Assembly: GCA_035293045.1 (NCBI GenBank)
Contig: DATDOY010000134.1
Location: 1 to 36,543 of the forward strand
Direction: 5' to 3'
DNA from: DATDOY01 sp035293045
GTDB lineage: Bacteria; Actinomycetota; Acidimicrobiia; IMCC26256; JACPCJ01
DNA: 36,543 nucleotides
Shown here: piece by piece, positions 8,753 to 17,264 of the stretch
How the letters are laid out: each line of letters starts with the position of its first letter
Numbering within the stretch: the first letter of the stretch is position 1
The notes under the pieces: model-generated
What the model was told of the DNA's origin: nothing
Databases searched by the model: none
The model's input: the letters and a program-made list of their open reading frames with translations, nothing else
Translations under genes and position numbers: made by a program

Positions 8753-9945
8753 GACGTCCCCATGTTCTCGTCGACGTATGCATGGGTCAGGTCGCTGGTG
8801 AGGATGGTGGCGGACCCGGTCCCCAATCCAAGATCGCAAGCGACCTCGATCTCGCGATCGGCCATGACCTTCCGAACGGCCTCGACGTCGTGCTCCGCTG
8901 CGACACCACCGCGGCAGACCACAACGCCTCCGTACGCGACGGAAACGCGGTCGGGCTCGAGGGCGACGCCGCTCGCCCCGAGTTCGGAGAGGACGCGACC
9001 CCAATACGGGTCCTGTCCGTAGAACGAACACTTGACCAGCAGGCTGTTGGCGACCTGACGAGCGGCACGGCGTGCCTCCTCGTCGGAGCGCGCTCCCCCG
9101 ACGTGGATGGCGACCAGTTTCGTGGCCCCTTCCGCGTCGCGTGCCATCTGGCGGGCAATGTCCTGGAGCACCGCGGTGAGTGCCTGCGACAGGTCGTGGT
9201 AAGCCGAGGTGCCCCGCTCGATGGCCGGCGCCCCCGACGCACCGCTCGCGAGAGCAATCACCGTGTCGTTCGTGCTGGTGCACCCGTCGACAGTCATCTG
9301 ATGGAACGACGCCTCGACCGCGACATCGAGCAACCCGCGCAGATCGCCCGGTGCGATCTGCGCGTCGGTCGTCACCACGCAGAGCATCGTGGCCATGGCG
9401 GGCGACAGCATCGCTGCACCCTTGGCCATCGCACCCACGGTCACGGTCGCGCCCTTCACCGAGACGCTGGCCGCCGCCTCCTTGGGATGGGTGTCCGTCG
9501 TCATGATCGCCCGGGCGGCGTCGGAACCGCCCGCGGGCGCCGAACTGAGCGTTCCGGCGAGCGCCGGAATCCCCGCCTCGATCGGCGCCATGCTGAGTGG
9601 GATGCCGATGAGCCCCGTCGAGCACACAAGCACGTCCGTGACGTCGCAGGCGAGGCTCTCCGCGGTCAACTGGCACATCCGCTCCGCATCCCGGAGTCCC
9701 GACTCCCCCGTTGCCGCGTTGGCGTTTCCCGAGTTCAGCACCACCGCGGTCGCACGACCGTCCCCGAGGTGCTCCCGGCTGACGCGCACCGGGGCCGCTT
9801 GCACCTTGTTGGTGGTGAAGACTGCGGCAGCTGAGACCGGCTGGCGACCCGAGGTCGCGACCATGGCGAGGTCCGGTGCACCGCCGGCTTTGATCCCGCA
9901 GGCGGTGCCGCCCGCTTCGAAGCCCTGTGCCGCGGTGACGCTCAC
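8749..9945 (-). CDS. argJ: Bifunctional glutamate N-acetyltransferase / ornithine acetyltransferase
   Basis: Recycles the acetyl group from N-acetylornithine to glutamate, giving the cyclic form of the pathway; 398 residues. The precursor is self-cleaved before the nucleophile threonine in the motif KGAAMLSPAMATML (A185/T186 here). Other family segments are SGNANAATG and the C-terminal ENMGTS. Start is GTG at 9945 overlapping the argC stop (GTGA). No separate argA or argE is seen in the window, consistent with the recycling route. Whether it also uses acetyl-CoA cannot be told from sequence. Confidence 0.96.
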   Translation of the reverse strand: MSVTAAQGFEAGGTACGIKAGGAPDLAMVATSGRQPVSAAAVFTTNKVQAAPVRVSREHLGDGRATAVVLNSGNANAATGESGLRDAERMCQLTAESLACDVTDVLVCSTGLIGIPLSMAPIEAGIPALAGTLSSAPAGGSDAARAIMTTDTHPKEAAASVSVKGATVTVGAMAKGAAMLSPAMATMLCVVTTDAQIAPGDLRGLLDVAVEASFHQMTVDGCTSTNDTVIALASGASGAPAIERGTSAYHDLSQALTAVLQDIARQMARDAEGATKLVAIHVGGARSDEEARRAARQVANSLLVKCSFYGQDPYWGRVLSELGASGVALEPDRVSVAYGGVVVCRGGVAAEHDVEAVRKVMADREIEVACDLGLGTGSATILTSDLTHAYVDENMGTS

Positions 9946-10976
9946 GGGACGAGACCCACGGTCTCGAGGCCCGCCGTCTCCGGCAGCCCGAGAAGAATGT
10001 TGGCGTTCTGCACGGCCTGGCCCGAGGCACCCTTGACGAGGTTGTCCTCAGCCGCGACCACGATGATCGTCTCCGTGCGTGGGTCGAACCGCGGCGTGAC
10101 GAACACGGCATTGGCCCCCGCCGTCGCCCGCGTCGAGACCGGCTCGGTGGTCACGTGGACGAACGGCTCGCCCGCGTAGAAGTCGCGGTACGCCTCGAAC
10201 AGTTTCGCCTGGCTCAAGCCGTCGCCCGCCGGTCGCGCGTAACACGTGGCGAGAATTCCCCTCGTCATCGGCGCGAGGTGCGGCGTGAAGAGCACCTGAG
10301 CCGCCTGACCCGCCACGGCGGAGAGCGCCATCTCCATTTCGGCCGTGTGCCGATGGTCGAGCAGGCCGTACGCGGAGACCCCCTCGTTGGCCTCGGTGAA
10401 CAGGCTCTCGGTGCTGAGACCCCGACCGCGCCCGGAGACGCCGGAGATCGCGTCGACCACCAGGCCGACCGGTTCTGCGAGTCCGCGCGCCACCGCCGGC
10501 GCGAGGGCGAGGATCGCCGCCGTGGGATAGCAGCCGGGGTTGGCCACATGGCGGAAGGTGCGGATCTCCCCCCGGAAGAGTTCTGGGAGGCCGTATGCGA
10601 ACGCGCCGATCAGCTCAGGCGCCTCGTGTTCGGCGCCGTACCAACGCCGATACGACGTGCTCGGGAGCCGAAAGTCGGCCCCGATGTCGATGACGTGATC
10701 GACCTGCTCGACGAGGCGCGGCATCTGTCGCTGCGACTCCCCGTGCGGAAGGGCCACAAAGGCGAGGTCCAGACCCTCCGAGAGGTCTCCGTCCACCGAG
10801 TCGAACCGCACGTCTCCGTAGGCCGGCCCCAAGCCCGGGTAGAGATCGCTCACGCGCGCACCCGCGTTGGTCGACGCGGTGACCTGCACGACCTCGATCT
10901 CCGTGTGCCGCGTCAAAATCCGGAGAAGCTCGGCCCCCGTGTAGCCTGATCCTCCGATCACCGCTGCTTTCGCCAT
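9942..10976 (-). CDS. argC: N-acetyl-gamma-glutamyl-phosphate reductase
   Basis: NADPH-dependent reduction of N-acetylglutamyl phosphate. The 344-residue protein has the Rossmann loop GGSGYTGAELLR (residues 8-19), the catalytic cysteine in HVANPGCYPTAAILAL (C149), and GVSGRG. The start is ATG at 10976 (MAKAAVIGGSGYTG). No Shine-Dalgarno sequence precedes it, but a TATAGT box lies 7-12 bases upstream, so the mRNA is probably leaderless. It is the first gene of argCJBDFRGH-mpg, with the ArgR operator directly upstream. Confidence 0.97.
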   Translation of the reverse strand: MAKAAVIGGSGYTGAELLRILTRHTEIEVVQVTASTNAGARVSDLYPGLGPAYGDVRFDSVDGDLSEGLDLAFVALPHGESQRQMPRLVEQVDHVIDIGADFRLPSTSYRRWYGAEHEAPELIGAFAYGLPELFRGEIRTFRHVANPGCYPTAAILALAPAVARGLAEPVGLVVDAISGVSGRGRGLSTESLFTEANEGVSAYGLLDHRHTAEMEMALSAVAGQAAQVLFTPHLAPMTRGILATCYARPAGDGLSQAKLFEAYRDFYAGEPFVHVTTEPVSTRATAGANAVFVTPRFDPRTETIIVVAAEDNLVKGASGQAVQNANILLGLPETAGLETVGLVP

Positions 10977-10983
10977 GCCACGC

Positions 10984-10991
10984 ACTATACA
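10984..10991. promoter_or_regulatory. Overlapping divergent -10 elements for argC and the MaoC-like gene
   Basis: On the minus strand TATAGT (10984-10989) would place transcription start at about the argC ATG (10976), giving a leaderless message. On the plus strand TATACA (10986-10991) would start about nine bases before the ATG at 11007. Neither has a strong -35. The two boxes share four base pairs, so the promoters would be mutually exclusive at any instant. Positions are read directly. Function is inferred. Confidence 0.5.
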
Positions 10992-10995
10992 CACA

Positions 10996-11013
10996 TCTGA
11001 ATAAGCATGCAGA
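10996..11013. promoter_or_regulatory. ARG box (ArgR operator)
   Basis: TCTGAATAAGCATGCAGA is an 18-bp palindrome with six of seven arm positions matching and a 4-bp centre. It fits the ArgR consensus layout (TGAAT, four bases, ATTCA) with one mismatch, ATGCA. It lies just upstream of the argC -10, where bound repressor would block polymerase, and it also covers the ATG of the divergent gene at 11007. Confidence 0.75.
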
Positions 11014-11804
11014 CTTCCCACTCACCGTTCCCGCTGCCCGGGACGGACCTCGGCCACCTCGACATCGAGGTCTCGCGCGAGGCGAACGAGCGGTATTGGG
11101 CCGGCGCCGGTGTCGACCACCCGGCTCGGAACGCCGGACTCCTGTATCCGCCGATGGTCGTCAACTTCGCGATCCTCCTCGTCCAGCAGACCGTTCGGGA
11201 GGGCCTCCTTCACACCTGGGGCCGCCTTCGCTGCCACCGGTCGGTCGCCGCCCCCGCGTCCCTGGTTGTCACCGGCAAGGTGCGCGAGCGATTCGAGAAG
11301 CGCGAGCGTGACTATTTCACCGTGAGCAGTGAAGTACGCACCGCCGACGGCGACCTGGTCTGGTCGGCCGATCTCGAGCTCGCCGACTCTCGACGCCGCC
11401 CTGGGGCGGGCGACACCGGCGCGCCCGGGCGGCCCGCATACACGCTTCCGGGCGGCACGGAGCCGGCTGTTCGATCCATGACGCTCACCGCCGACCGGCT
11501 GCGCACCTATTCACGCGCCGGCAACTTCCACTCCGACGACACCGCCGCTCGAGAGATGGGCCTGCCCGGCATGGTGGCGATGGGAATGCAGACCCTCGGT
11601 CCGGCGTGCTCGCTGCTGCTCGACGAGCGGGGTGTCGCGTGCCTCGAGCACGCCGAGATCGAAGCCCGGTTCTTCGGCCTCGTGCTCGAAGGCGACACCG
11701 TCGAGGCATCCGTGTGTGGAGTCGACGGGCACGCACGCTTCGTCATTCGCAACCTGACGAAGGGCGTGACCACAGCCGCCGGCGAGGTTCGCCTCGGCGG
11801 GTAG
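11007..11804 (+). CDS. MaoC-like double-hotdog acyl dehydratase/hydratase
   Basis: A 265-residue protein with two hotdog-fold halves, of the FAS1-like dehydratase N-domain plus MaoC type (HTD2/mesaconyl-CoA hydratase-like). The second half holds the recognisable hydratase segment GNFHSDDTAAREMGLPGMVAMGMQT, where the histidine (GNFHSDD) is the expected catalytic residue. The acidic partner of a classical DxNPxH motif is not obvious. It probably acts on an acyl-CoA or acyl-ACP substrate that cannot be named. The start at 11007 has no Shine-Dalgarno sequence, lies 30 bp from the divergent argC start, and sits inside the ARG box. It ends facing pheT. Confidence 0.75.
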   Translation: MQTSHSPFPLPGTDLGHLDIEVSREANERYWAGAGVDHPARNAGLLYPPMVVNFAILLVQQTVREGLLHTWGRLRCHRSVAAPASLVVTGKVRERFEKRERDYFTVSSEVRTADGDLVWSADLELADSRRRPGAGDTGAPGRPAYTLPGGTEPAVRSMTLTADRLRTYSRAGNFHSDDTAAREMGLPGMVAMGMQTLGPACSLLLDERGVACLEHAEIEARFFGLVLEGDTVEASVCGVDGHARFVIRNLTKGVTTAAGEVRLGG

Positions 11805-11922
11805 GGACAGCGGAGGCACTGCGTCCGCGTCTACTTGGGGGCGATCCGCGCCGTAGGAGGCGCCCTCGATCACACGACCGCTCGCATGCCGCGATCGAGC
11901 GGTGGACGGATCAAACCATGGG
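11805..11922. terminator. Convergent spacer with hairpin between the MaoC-like gene and pheT
   Basis: ACCGCTCG (11877-11884) and CGAGCGGT (11896-11903) make a perfect 8-bp stem with an 11-nt loop in the 118-bp gap between two converging genes. No T-run follows on either strand. If it terminates transcription, it would need Rho or act in both directions by structure alone. No gene is visible in the gap. Confidence 0.4.
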
Positions 11923-14313
11923 TCAGCCGCGCAACCGAGCCCCGTGGGCGCGCTCGACAGCGCCGATGCAGGCCTGGCGAACATCCCCGACGTCGGCGTC
12001 GGTCAGCGTGCGGTCGGGTGCACGGAACCGGAGTCGAAAGGCCAGGCTCACGCTGCCAGCACCCAACGCCTCGGACTCGAAGACATCGAACAACTCGACG
12101 TGTTCGAGGAGCGCACCGCCGGCATCCTCGAGCGTGGCCAACACGCGTCGAGCCGGGACGGCCCTCGGAAGCGAGAAGGCAAGGTCGATCCACGAGGCCG
12201 GGAAGCGGGAGGGCTCCCGAAACTGGCGCGGGGATCGTGCACCGGCGAGCAGGCGGCCCAGATCCACCTCAAGGCCGACCGCGGCCTCAGGAAGTTCGAG
12301 CGCAGCGCGAACCGGTGCAGCGATCTCGCCTACCACGCCCGCCTCGGCGCCGTCGACGAACAGCGCGGCGCACCGGGCCGGGTGGAACCCGGGCCGCTGT
12401 GCAGGCTCGAGCGACCAGTCGGCAAGGCCGAGGGAGGACGTCATCGCCTCGATGAGGCCAACCGCGTCCCCCGGGGCGACGGCGCGGTCGGCCTCGCGGG
12501 GCCGTCGGCGAACCTTGCCGGCGAGCACCACGGCGACGTGCTCTTGCTCGTCAGGCAACACCTGGTCGGGCGGGGGCGAGAGGAAGACGTGGCCCACTTC
12601 GAACAGCTGCACGTCGGGAAGTCCGTGCGCCGCGTTGAAGGCGACCGAGCGGAGGAGGCCCGGAAGGATCGCCGTTCGCAGGAGCGACTCCTCCACGCGG
12701 AGAGGGTTCTCGATCTCGATCCCCGCCCCGGGGTAGCCCGCTCGCTCGAGGTCGGCCGGGGCAACGAGCGCCACCGACATCGCTTCCGAACACCCGCGGT
12801 CGGCCAGGATCTGCCGAAGTGCACGCCGCTCGCGTTGCGGTCCGGTGAGGGCGCCGACCTGCTCACGGGGCCGCGGGAGCGTGCGAGCGAAGCGGTTGTA
12901 CCCGTGCAGCCGGGCGACCTCCTCGATCAAATCCACCTCTCGCTCGAGGTCGGGACGGAACGTAGGTACGTCCACCTCGAACGTGCCGGGTGATCCCGCG
13001 GTAACCCCGAGTTCGAGCGGCGTGAGGTACGCACTGATCTGCTCGGCCGTGAAGTCCTCACCGAGCAGGTCGGCGACCCGCTGCGTTCGGAGCGTGATGC
13101 GCGGGCGGGCCACCGGTGACGGGTACACGTCCACGGCACCCGCCCCCGGCTCTCCGTTGGACACCTCGGTCAGCAGCTCCCACGCGCGCTCGGCGGCGAC
13201 CAGCACGCCGTTGGGATCGGTTCCGCGCTCGAAGCGTGCGCTTGCTTCGCTCCGCAGACCGAGTCGCTTCGACGTCCTGAGGATGCCCGCCGGCTGGAAG
13301 TACGCCGCTTCGAGCAGCACGCTCGTCGTCCCCGCGTGGACCTCGGAGGTCGCGCCCCCCATGACACCGGCGATGGCCTGCGGCACGTCCTTCGCGTCGC
13401 AGATCAACAGGTCTTCCGGGGTAAGCGCGCGATCGACGCCGTCCAGCGTCGTGATGCGTTCCTCTGCCGCGGCGGTGCGGACCCGTATTCCACCGCCGCC
13501 GAGGAGGTCGTGGTCGAAGGCGTGCAGCGGCTGACCGCGCTCGAGCAGGACGTAGTTGGTGACATCTACGACGTTCGCGATCGGGCGCAGGCCCGCGAGG
13601 GTGAGCCGCCGCGCCAGCCAATCCGGGGAGGCGCCGAGGCGGACCGCGCCCGTCATCGCTACGTAGCGACCGCAGCGATCCGGTGCCAGCACTTCGACGC
13701 TGGCGACCGATTGCGCGGCCGGACCCGACGACTTCACAACCGGGGTCGGCAAGGCGAACGGCACACCCAGCTTCGCCGCAAGATCTCGTGCCACACCGAC
13801 CACCGACATGGCGTCCGGTCGGTTTGGTGTGATGTCGAGGTCGTAGACGACATCGTCGAGGCCGAGGATCTCCCGAACGTCGGATCCAAGCGCGGCGTCG
13901 GGTGAGAGGTGAAGGATTCCGTCGTGGTCGTCGCCCAGCCCGAGCTCGCGCGCCGAGCACAGCATCCCGTCCGACACTTGCCCCCGAATTTTTCGGCGCT
14001 CCAATGTGAAGCCGCCCGGGAGGGTCGCCCCGGCGGGCGCATACGGAACGACGTCGCCGGCTGCAAGATTGCGGGCGCCACAGACCACGCGCGTGGTGTC
14101 CGCGCCGTGATCGATGTCGACCAGCGTGAGCTTGTCGGCGTCGGGGTGATCGGCGACGGCGAGGACCCGCGCCGCGACGACGCCGTTGATCTCCCGGCCC
14201 GGCACCTCCATGGCGTCGACGATGAGACCGATCTCATTCAGCGCGTCGGCCACGTCGGCCGCGCTCGCATCGATCGGCGCGAATTCTCGAATCCACGAAA
14301 GAGGGGTACGCAT
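11923..14313 (-). CDS. pheT: Phenylalanine--tRNA ligase beta subunit
   Basis: Large subunit of the (alpha-beta)2 PheRS; 796 residues, the usual full length. In order: the N-terminal MRTPLSWIREFAP start, an EMAP-type tRNA-binding fold (about 40-150, with HPDADKLTLVDID), the B3/B4 editing region (GLRSEASARFERG), the B5 DNA-binding-like fold, a catalytic-like core (EEVARLHGYNRFARTLP), and the C-terminal anticodon-binding FDX-ACB domain (FPASWIDLAFSLPRAVPARRV). ATG at 14313 follows the pheS stop by 12 bases. It is the last gene of the infC-to-pheT transcription unit. Confidence 0.97.
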   Translation of the reverse strand: MRTPLSWIREFAPIDASAADVADALNEIGLIVDAMEVPGREINGVVAARVLAVADHPDADKLTLVDIDHGADTTRVVCGARNLAAGDVVPYAPAGATLPGGFTLERRKIRGQVSDGMLCSARELGLGDDHDGILHLSPDAALGSDVREILGLDDVVYDLDITPNRPDAMSVVGVARDLAAKLGVPFALPTPVVKSSGPAAQSVASVEVLAPDRCGRYVAMTGAVRLGASPDWLARRLTLAGLRPIANVVDVTNYVLLERGQPLHAFDHDLLGGGGIRVRTAAAEERITTLDGVDRALTPEDLLICDAKDVPQAIAGVMGGATSEVHAGTTSVLLEAAYFQPAGILRTSKRLGLRSEASARFERGTDPNGVLVAAERAWELLTEVSNGEPGAGAVDVYPSPVARPRITLRTQRVADLLGEDFTAEQISAYLTPLELGVTAGSPGTFEVDVPTFRPDLEREVDLIEEVARLHGYNRFARTLPRPREQVGALTGPQRERRALRQILADRGCSEAMSVALVAPADLERAGYPGAGIEIENPLRVEESLLRTAILPGLLRSVAFNAAHGLPDVQLFEVGHVFLSPPPDQVLPDEQEHVAVVLAGKVRRRPREADRAVAPGDAVGLIEAMTSSLGLADWSLEPAQRPGFHPARCAALFVDGAEAGVVGEIAAPVRAALELPEAAVGLEVDLGRLLAGARSPRQFREPSRFPASWIDLAFSLPRAVPARRVLATLEDAGGALLEHVELFDVFESEALGAGSVSLAFRLRFRAPDRTLTDADVGDVRQACIGAVERAHGARLRG

Positions 14314-14325
14314 GTCGGCGGAACC

Positions 14326-15372
14326 TTAGAACTGGGCGAGGAAGCGGACGTCGTTCTCGAAGAACGTCTTGATGTGGTCGATGCCAAAGCGGATCATCGC
14401 CATCCGCTCGAGGCCGAACCCGAATGCGAATCCCGACCACACCTCGGAGTCGATTCCCACCGCATCGAACACGTTCGGATCGACCATGCCGCAGCCACCC
14501 AGCTCGATCCAACCGCTTTGGGAACACGTGCTGCAGCCAGAGCCCTCGCAGAAGATGCAGGTCACCTCGAACTCGGCCGACGGCTCGGTGAAGGGGAAAT
14601 ACGACGGCCTCAGCCGCGCGTGGTGCTTCTCCCCGAAGTACGCCTGCGTGAATGCCTCGATCGTCCCGGCGAGGTCGCCGAAGGTGATACCCCGGTCGAC
14701 GACGAGGCCCTCGATCTGATGGAACATCGGCGAGTGACGGGCGTCGAGGGTCTCCTTGCGGTAGCACCGGCCGGGGGCCACGACGTAGATCGGCGGCTCC
14801 TGCTCCTCCATCACCCGAATCTGGACCGGCGACGTGTGGGTACGGAGCAGCACCTGCTCGGGCGCACCGAGCCGCGCGTACAGCGTGTCCCACATCGACC
14901 GCGCCGGGTGGGCCTCCGGCATGTTGAGCGCTCCGAAGTTGTACCAGTCGGTCTCGACCTCGGGGCCTTCTGCCACGCGATAACCGAACCCGACGAAGAG
15001 ATCCTCGAGTTCCTGTTGCACTTGCGTGACGAGATGAAGGTGGCCCTGCTCCGTGCCCGAGCCGGACACGGTGACGTCCTCATACTCCGTCGCTGCAAGG
15101 TGTGTCGCGTCGGCGCCCGCGAACCCCGCTCGCCGGACGTCGAGCAATCCGGCGAGGCGACTCCGAAACTCGTTCAGCGCCTTGCCGACCACCGGGCGGT
15201 CTGGCGGGTCCAGTCCCTTGATCTCGTCCTTGGTGCTCGCCGCGATCGACGACTTGCCGAGGAACTCCCGATCGATCCGATCCAAATCGGCGGTGCCCTC
15301 GGCCGCGGCGATGGCCGCCTCAGCCGCCTGGAACGCACCTTCGAGGGCCGCACGGAGCGCGTCGGCGCTCAT
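14326..15372 (-). CDS. pheS: Phenylalanine--tRNA ligase alpha subunit
   Basis: Catalytic class II synthetase subunit, 348 residues. An N-terminal coiled-coil arm (about 1-90) is followed by the class II core: motif 2 around CYRKETLDARHSPMFHQIEGL, then FPFTEPSAEFEV. A Cys-rich insert (CIFCEGSGCSTC) comes next, and motif 3 is GFGLERMAMIRFGI near the C-terminus. ATG at 15372 overlaps the histidine kinase stop by four bases (ATGA). The cysteine cluster is a common insertion in bacterial PheS. Confidence 0.97.
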   Translation of the reverse strand: MSADALRAALEGAFQAAEAAIAAAEGTADLDRIDREFLGKSSIAASTKDEIKGLDPPDRPVVGKALNEFRSRLAGLLDVRRAGFAGADATHLAATEYEDVTVSGSGTEQGHLHLVTQVQQELEDLFVGFGYRVAEGPEVETDWYNFGALNMPEAHPARSMWDTLYARLGAPEQVLLRTHTSPVQIRVMEEQEPPIYVVAPGRCYRKETLDARHSPMFHQIEGLVVDRGITFGDLAGTIEAFTQAYFGEKHHARLRPSYFPFTEPSAEFEVTCIFCEGSGCSTCSQSGWIELGGCGMVDPNVFDAVGIDSEVWSGFAFGFGLERMAMIRFGIDHIKTFFENDVRFLAQF

Positions 15373-16448
15373 TCCTGACCACCGTCGAAGTCGAGTTCCT
15401 CGGGGACGCCGGCGGGAAGCGTGAACGAGAACACGGTGCCTTCGCCCATGGTGCTCTCGACGGTCATGCGACCCCCGTGGGCCTCGACGATGCCGCGGGC
15501 GATGTAGAGCCCGAGGCCGGATCCGGTCGGCCGGCCTTCGCCCGAGCGGTAGAACTTCGTGAAGACGCGGTGGAGGTCATCGGCGGGAATGCCCGGACCG
15601 CGATCGTGGACCGCGAGAGACACCTGCCCGGCGCCCTCGAGCGTGTGGACGCTCACGCGGACGCCCTCAGCCCCGGCGTACTTGCACGTGTTCTCGACCA
15701 GGTTCGTCAACACCTGCAGAATCTTGTCAGGGTCGGCGTAGACCTCGGGGACGTTTTCGGGGAGGTCGAGGGCGACTTCGAGGTTGGGGTGCATGTTGCG
15801 GACGTCGCCGACAACCTTGTCGATGAGCGGCGGGAGTTCGATCATCCGGCGTCGTAGTTTGAGCCGGCCGGTTTCGAGCCGCGAGATGTCGAGAAGCTCG
15901 GTCACGAGCCGCGTCACGCGGTCGGCGTCGACGTGGACCTGCTCGATCATCTCGCGCTTTTGCTGATCGCTCAGGCGGTCCCATCGATTGAGCATGAGCG
16001 ACGTGAACCCCTTGACCGAGGTGAGCGGCGAGCGCAGCTCGTGAGACACGGTCGAGACCACTTCGATTCCGCTCGCAGCCTCCCGATCGCGTCGCCGGAC
16101 CGGCCGCAGCACGTACACGGCCCCGACGATCGTTCCCGTCTCACCCCGGCGGTAGCGCCCGGTCACCGCCACGCTCAGCTCGTCTCCCCGCGCCGAGCGG
16201 CATTGGATGACCTGCTCGGGGATGCCGCTCACAGAGGCAAGCCTCGACGCATCGGGCCATCCTCCGACCCAAACCGGTCCGCCGTCGCGTCCCCGCAACC
16301 CGAGGAGTTCGCCGGCCGGCGCGCCGATGAGTTGTGCTCGGCCGAAACCAAGCAGGGCTGATGCCGCCGTGTTGGCATCCACGATGCGCTGATCGCCGTC
16401 GAGCACGAGCACGGCGTCGGGGAGCTCGTCGTACGCGCTCTCACTCAT
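15369..16448 (-). CDS. PAS-domain sensor histidine kinase (orphan, soluble)
   Basis: A 359-residue kinase with no membrane segment or signal peptide, so it is presumably cytosolic. It has a PAS domain (about 5-115), the HisKA dimerisation/phosphoacceptor helix with H136 in VSTVSHELRSPLTSVKG, and an HATPase_c domain with N box (NLVENTCKYA, ~249-258), G1 (DRGPGIP, 282-288) and G2 (GSGLGL, 309-314). All catalytic boxes look intact. The ATG at 16448 overlaps the trmH-like stop by four bases, and its own end overlaps pheS by four, so it is embedded in a translation operon. No response regulator is adjacent. The nearest receiver in the window is the GGDEF protein at 25499. The signal and output are unknown. 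Confidence 0.92.
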   Translation of the reverse strand: MSESAYDELPDAVLVLDGDQRIVDANTAASALLGFGRAQLIGAPAGELLGLRGRDGGPVWVGGWPDASRLASVSGIPEQVIQCRSARGDELSVAVTGRYRRGETGTIVGAVYVLRPVRRRDREAASGIEVVSTVSHELRSPLTSVKGFTSLMLNRWDRLSDQQKREMIEQVHVDADRVTRLVTELLDISRLETGRLKLRRRMIELPPLIDKVVGDVRNMHPNLEVALDLPENVPEVYADPDKILQVLTNLVENTCKYAGAEGVRVSVHTLEGAGQVSLAVHDRGPGIPADDLHRVFTKFYRSGEGRPTGSGLGLYIARGIVEAHGGRMTVESTMGEGTVFSFTLPAGVPEELDFDGGQE

Positions 16449-17260
16449 TGGCCGTCTCCGCCACGGGTGCGAGCGCGCAGAGCCTCGAAGAGGAGCACGG
16501 ACGCCGCCATGGCGACGTTCAGCGACTCGATTCGGCCCGCCATCGGGATGGTGACCCAGCCGTCGATCAACGACCGCACGTCCTCTGGGACTCCCCACGC
16601 CTCGTTTCCGAGGACGAGCGCGGTCGGCACTTGCCAGCCCACCTGGTCATATGGCTCGCCGCCCCCCGCGGCGGTTCCGAGACGCCGGACCCCCCGGTTG
16701 CCGAGGACGTCGAGGGCCTCTTGCGTCGTCGCACCCTGGATGATCGGAATCTGAAACACGGCCCCGGCCGAAGCACGCACGGCCTTCGGCGAGAACGGCT
16801 CGGTCGAGCCGGTGCCAAAGACTACCGCCGTCGCCCCCGATCCCTCGGCGACGCGGACGATCGTGCCGGCGTTTCCGGGGTCGGAGATCCCCGCGAGCAC
16901 GACAACCAAGGAGACGTCGTCGAGCTGCCGCAGATCGCACTCAGGGATGCGGACGACGGCAAGCACGGGCTGGGGGGTGCTCGTGTCGGCCACGCTCTCG
17001 ATCACTCCGTCCGCGAGGGGCTGAACCTCGATCCCTCGCCCCCGCGCCGTCGCGAGGATCTCCTCGAGGTGCTCGCCGTTGGGGGCCGTGTACACCCGCT
17101 CGACGGGGTGGCCAGAGGCGAGTGCGGCGGCCACGCCGCGAACTCCTTCGACGACGCACAGCGCGCGCGACTGACGCTCCGCTCGTTTGAGAACGAGTCG
17201 GCGGAGGCGCTTGACCTCCGCGCTCTTCGGACCGAGCGGCGACGCCGCCTGACCAGCGAT
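16445..17260 (-). CDS. TrmH/SpoU-family RNA 2'-O-methyltransferase
   Basis: SAM-dependent SPOUT methyltransferase of rRNA or tRNA ribose. The three knot motifs are present: VVLAGISDPGNAGTIVRVAEGSGA (motif 1), ALVLGNEAWGVPEDV (motif 2) and IPMAGRIESLNVAMAASVLLFEA (motif 3). The first ordinary start is GTG at 17134 (229 residues, with GAAGGAG upstream). However, the frame upstream reads KSAEVKRLRRLVLKRAERQ followed by LCVVEGVRGV, which is the family's substrate-binding N-domain. I therefore extend the gene to the only start-like codon, ATC at 17258-17260, just after the rplT stop (271 residues). The true start is unresolved. The position after rplT is typical for this family. Confidence 0.88.
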   Translation of the reverse strand: MAGQAASPLGPKSAEVKRLRRLVLKRAERQSRALCVVEGVRGVAAALASGHPVERVYTAPNGEHLEEILATARGRGIEVQPLADGVIESVADTSTPQPVLAVVRIPECDLRQLDDVSLVVVLAGISDPGNAGTIVRVAEGSGATAVVFGTGSTEPFSPKAVRASAGAVFQIPIIQGATTQEALDVLGNRGVRRLGTAAGGGEPYDQVGWQVPTALVLGNEAWGVPEDVRSLIDGWVTIPMAGRIESLNVAMAASVLLFEALRARTRGGDGQ

Positions 17261-17264
17261 CGGC

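Noticed and set aside
15369..16448. Two-component pair between this kinase and the receiver-GGDEF protein at 25499
   Set aside because: They are about 9 kb apart in different operons with nothing in the sequence to link them. Offered only as something to test.
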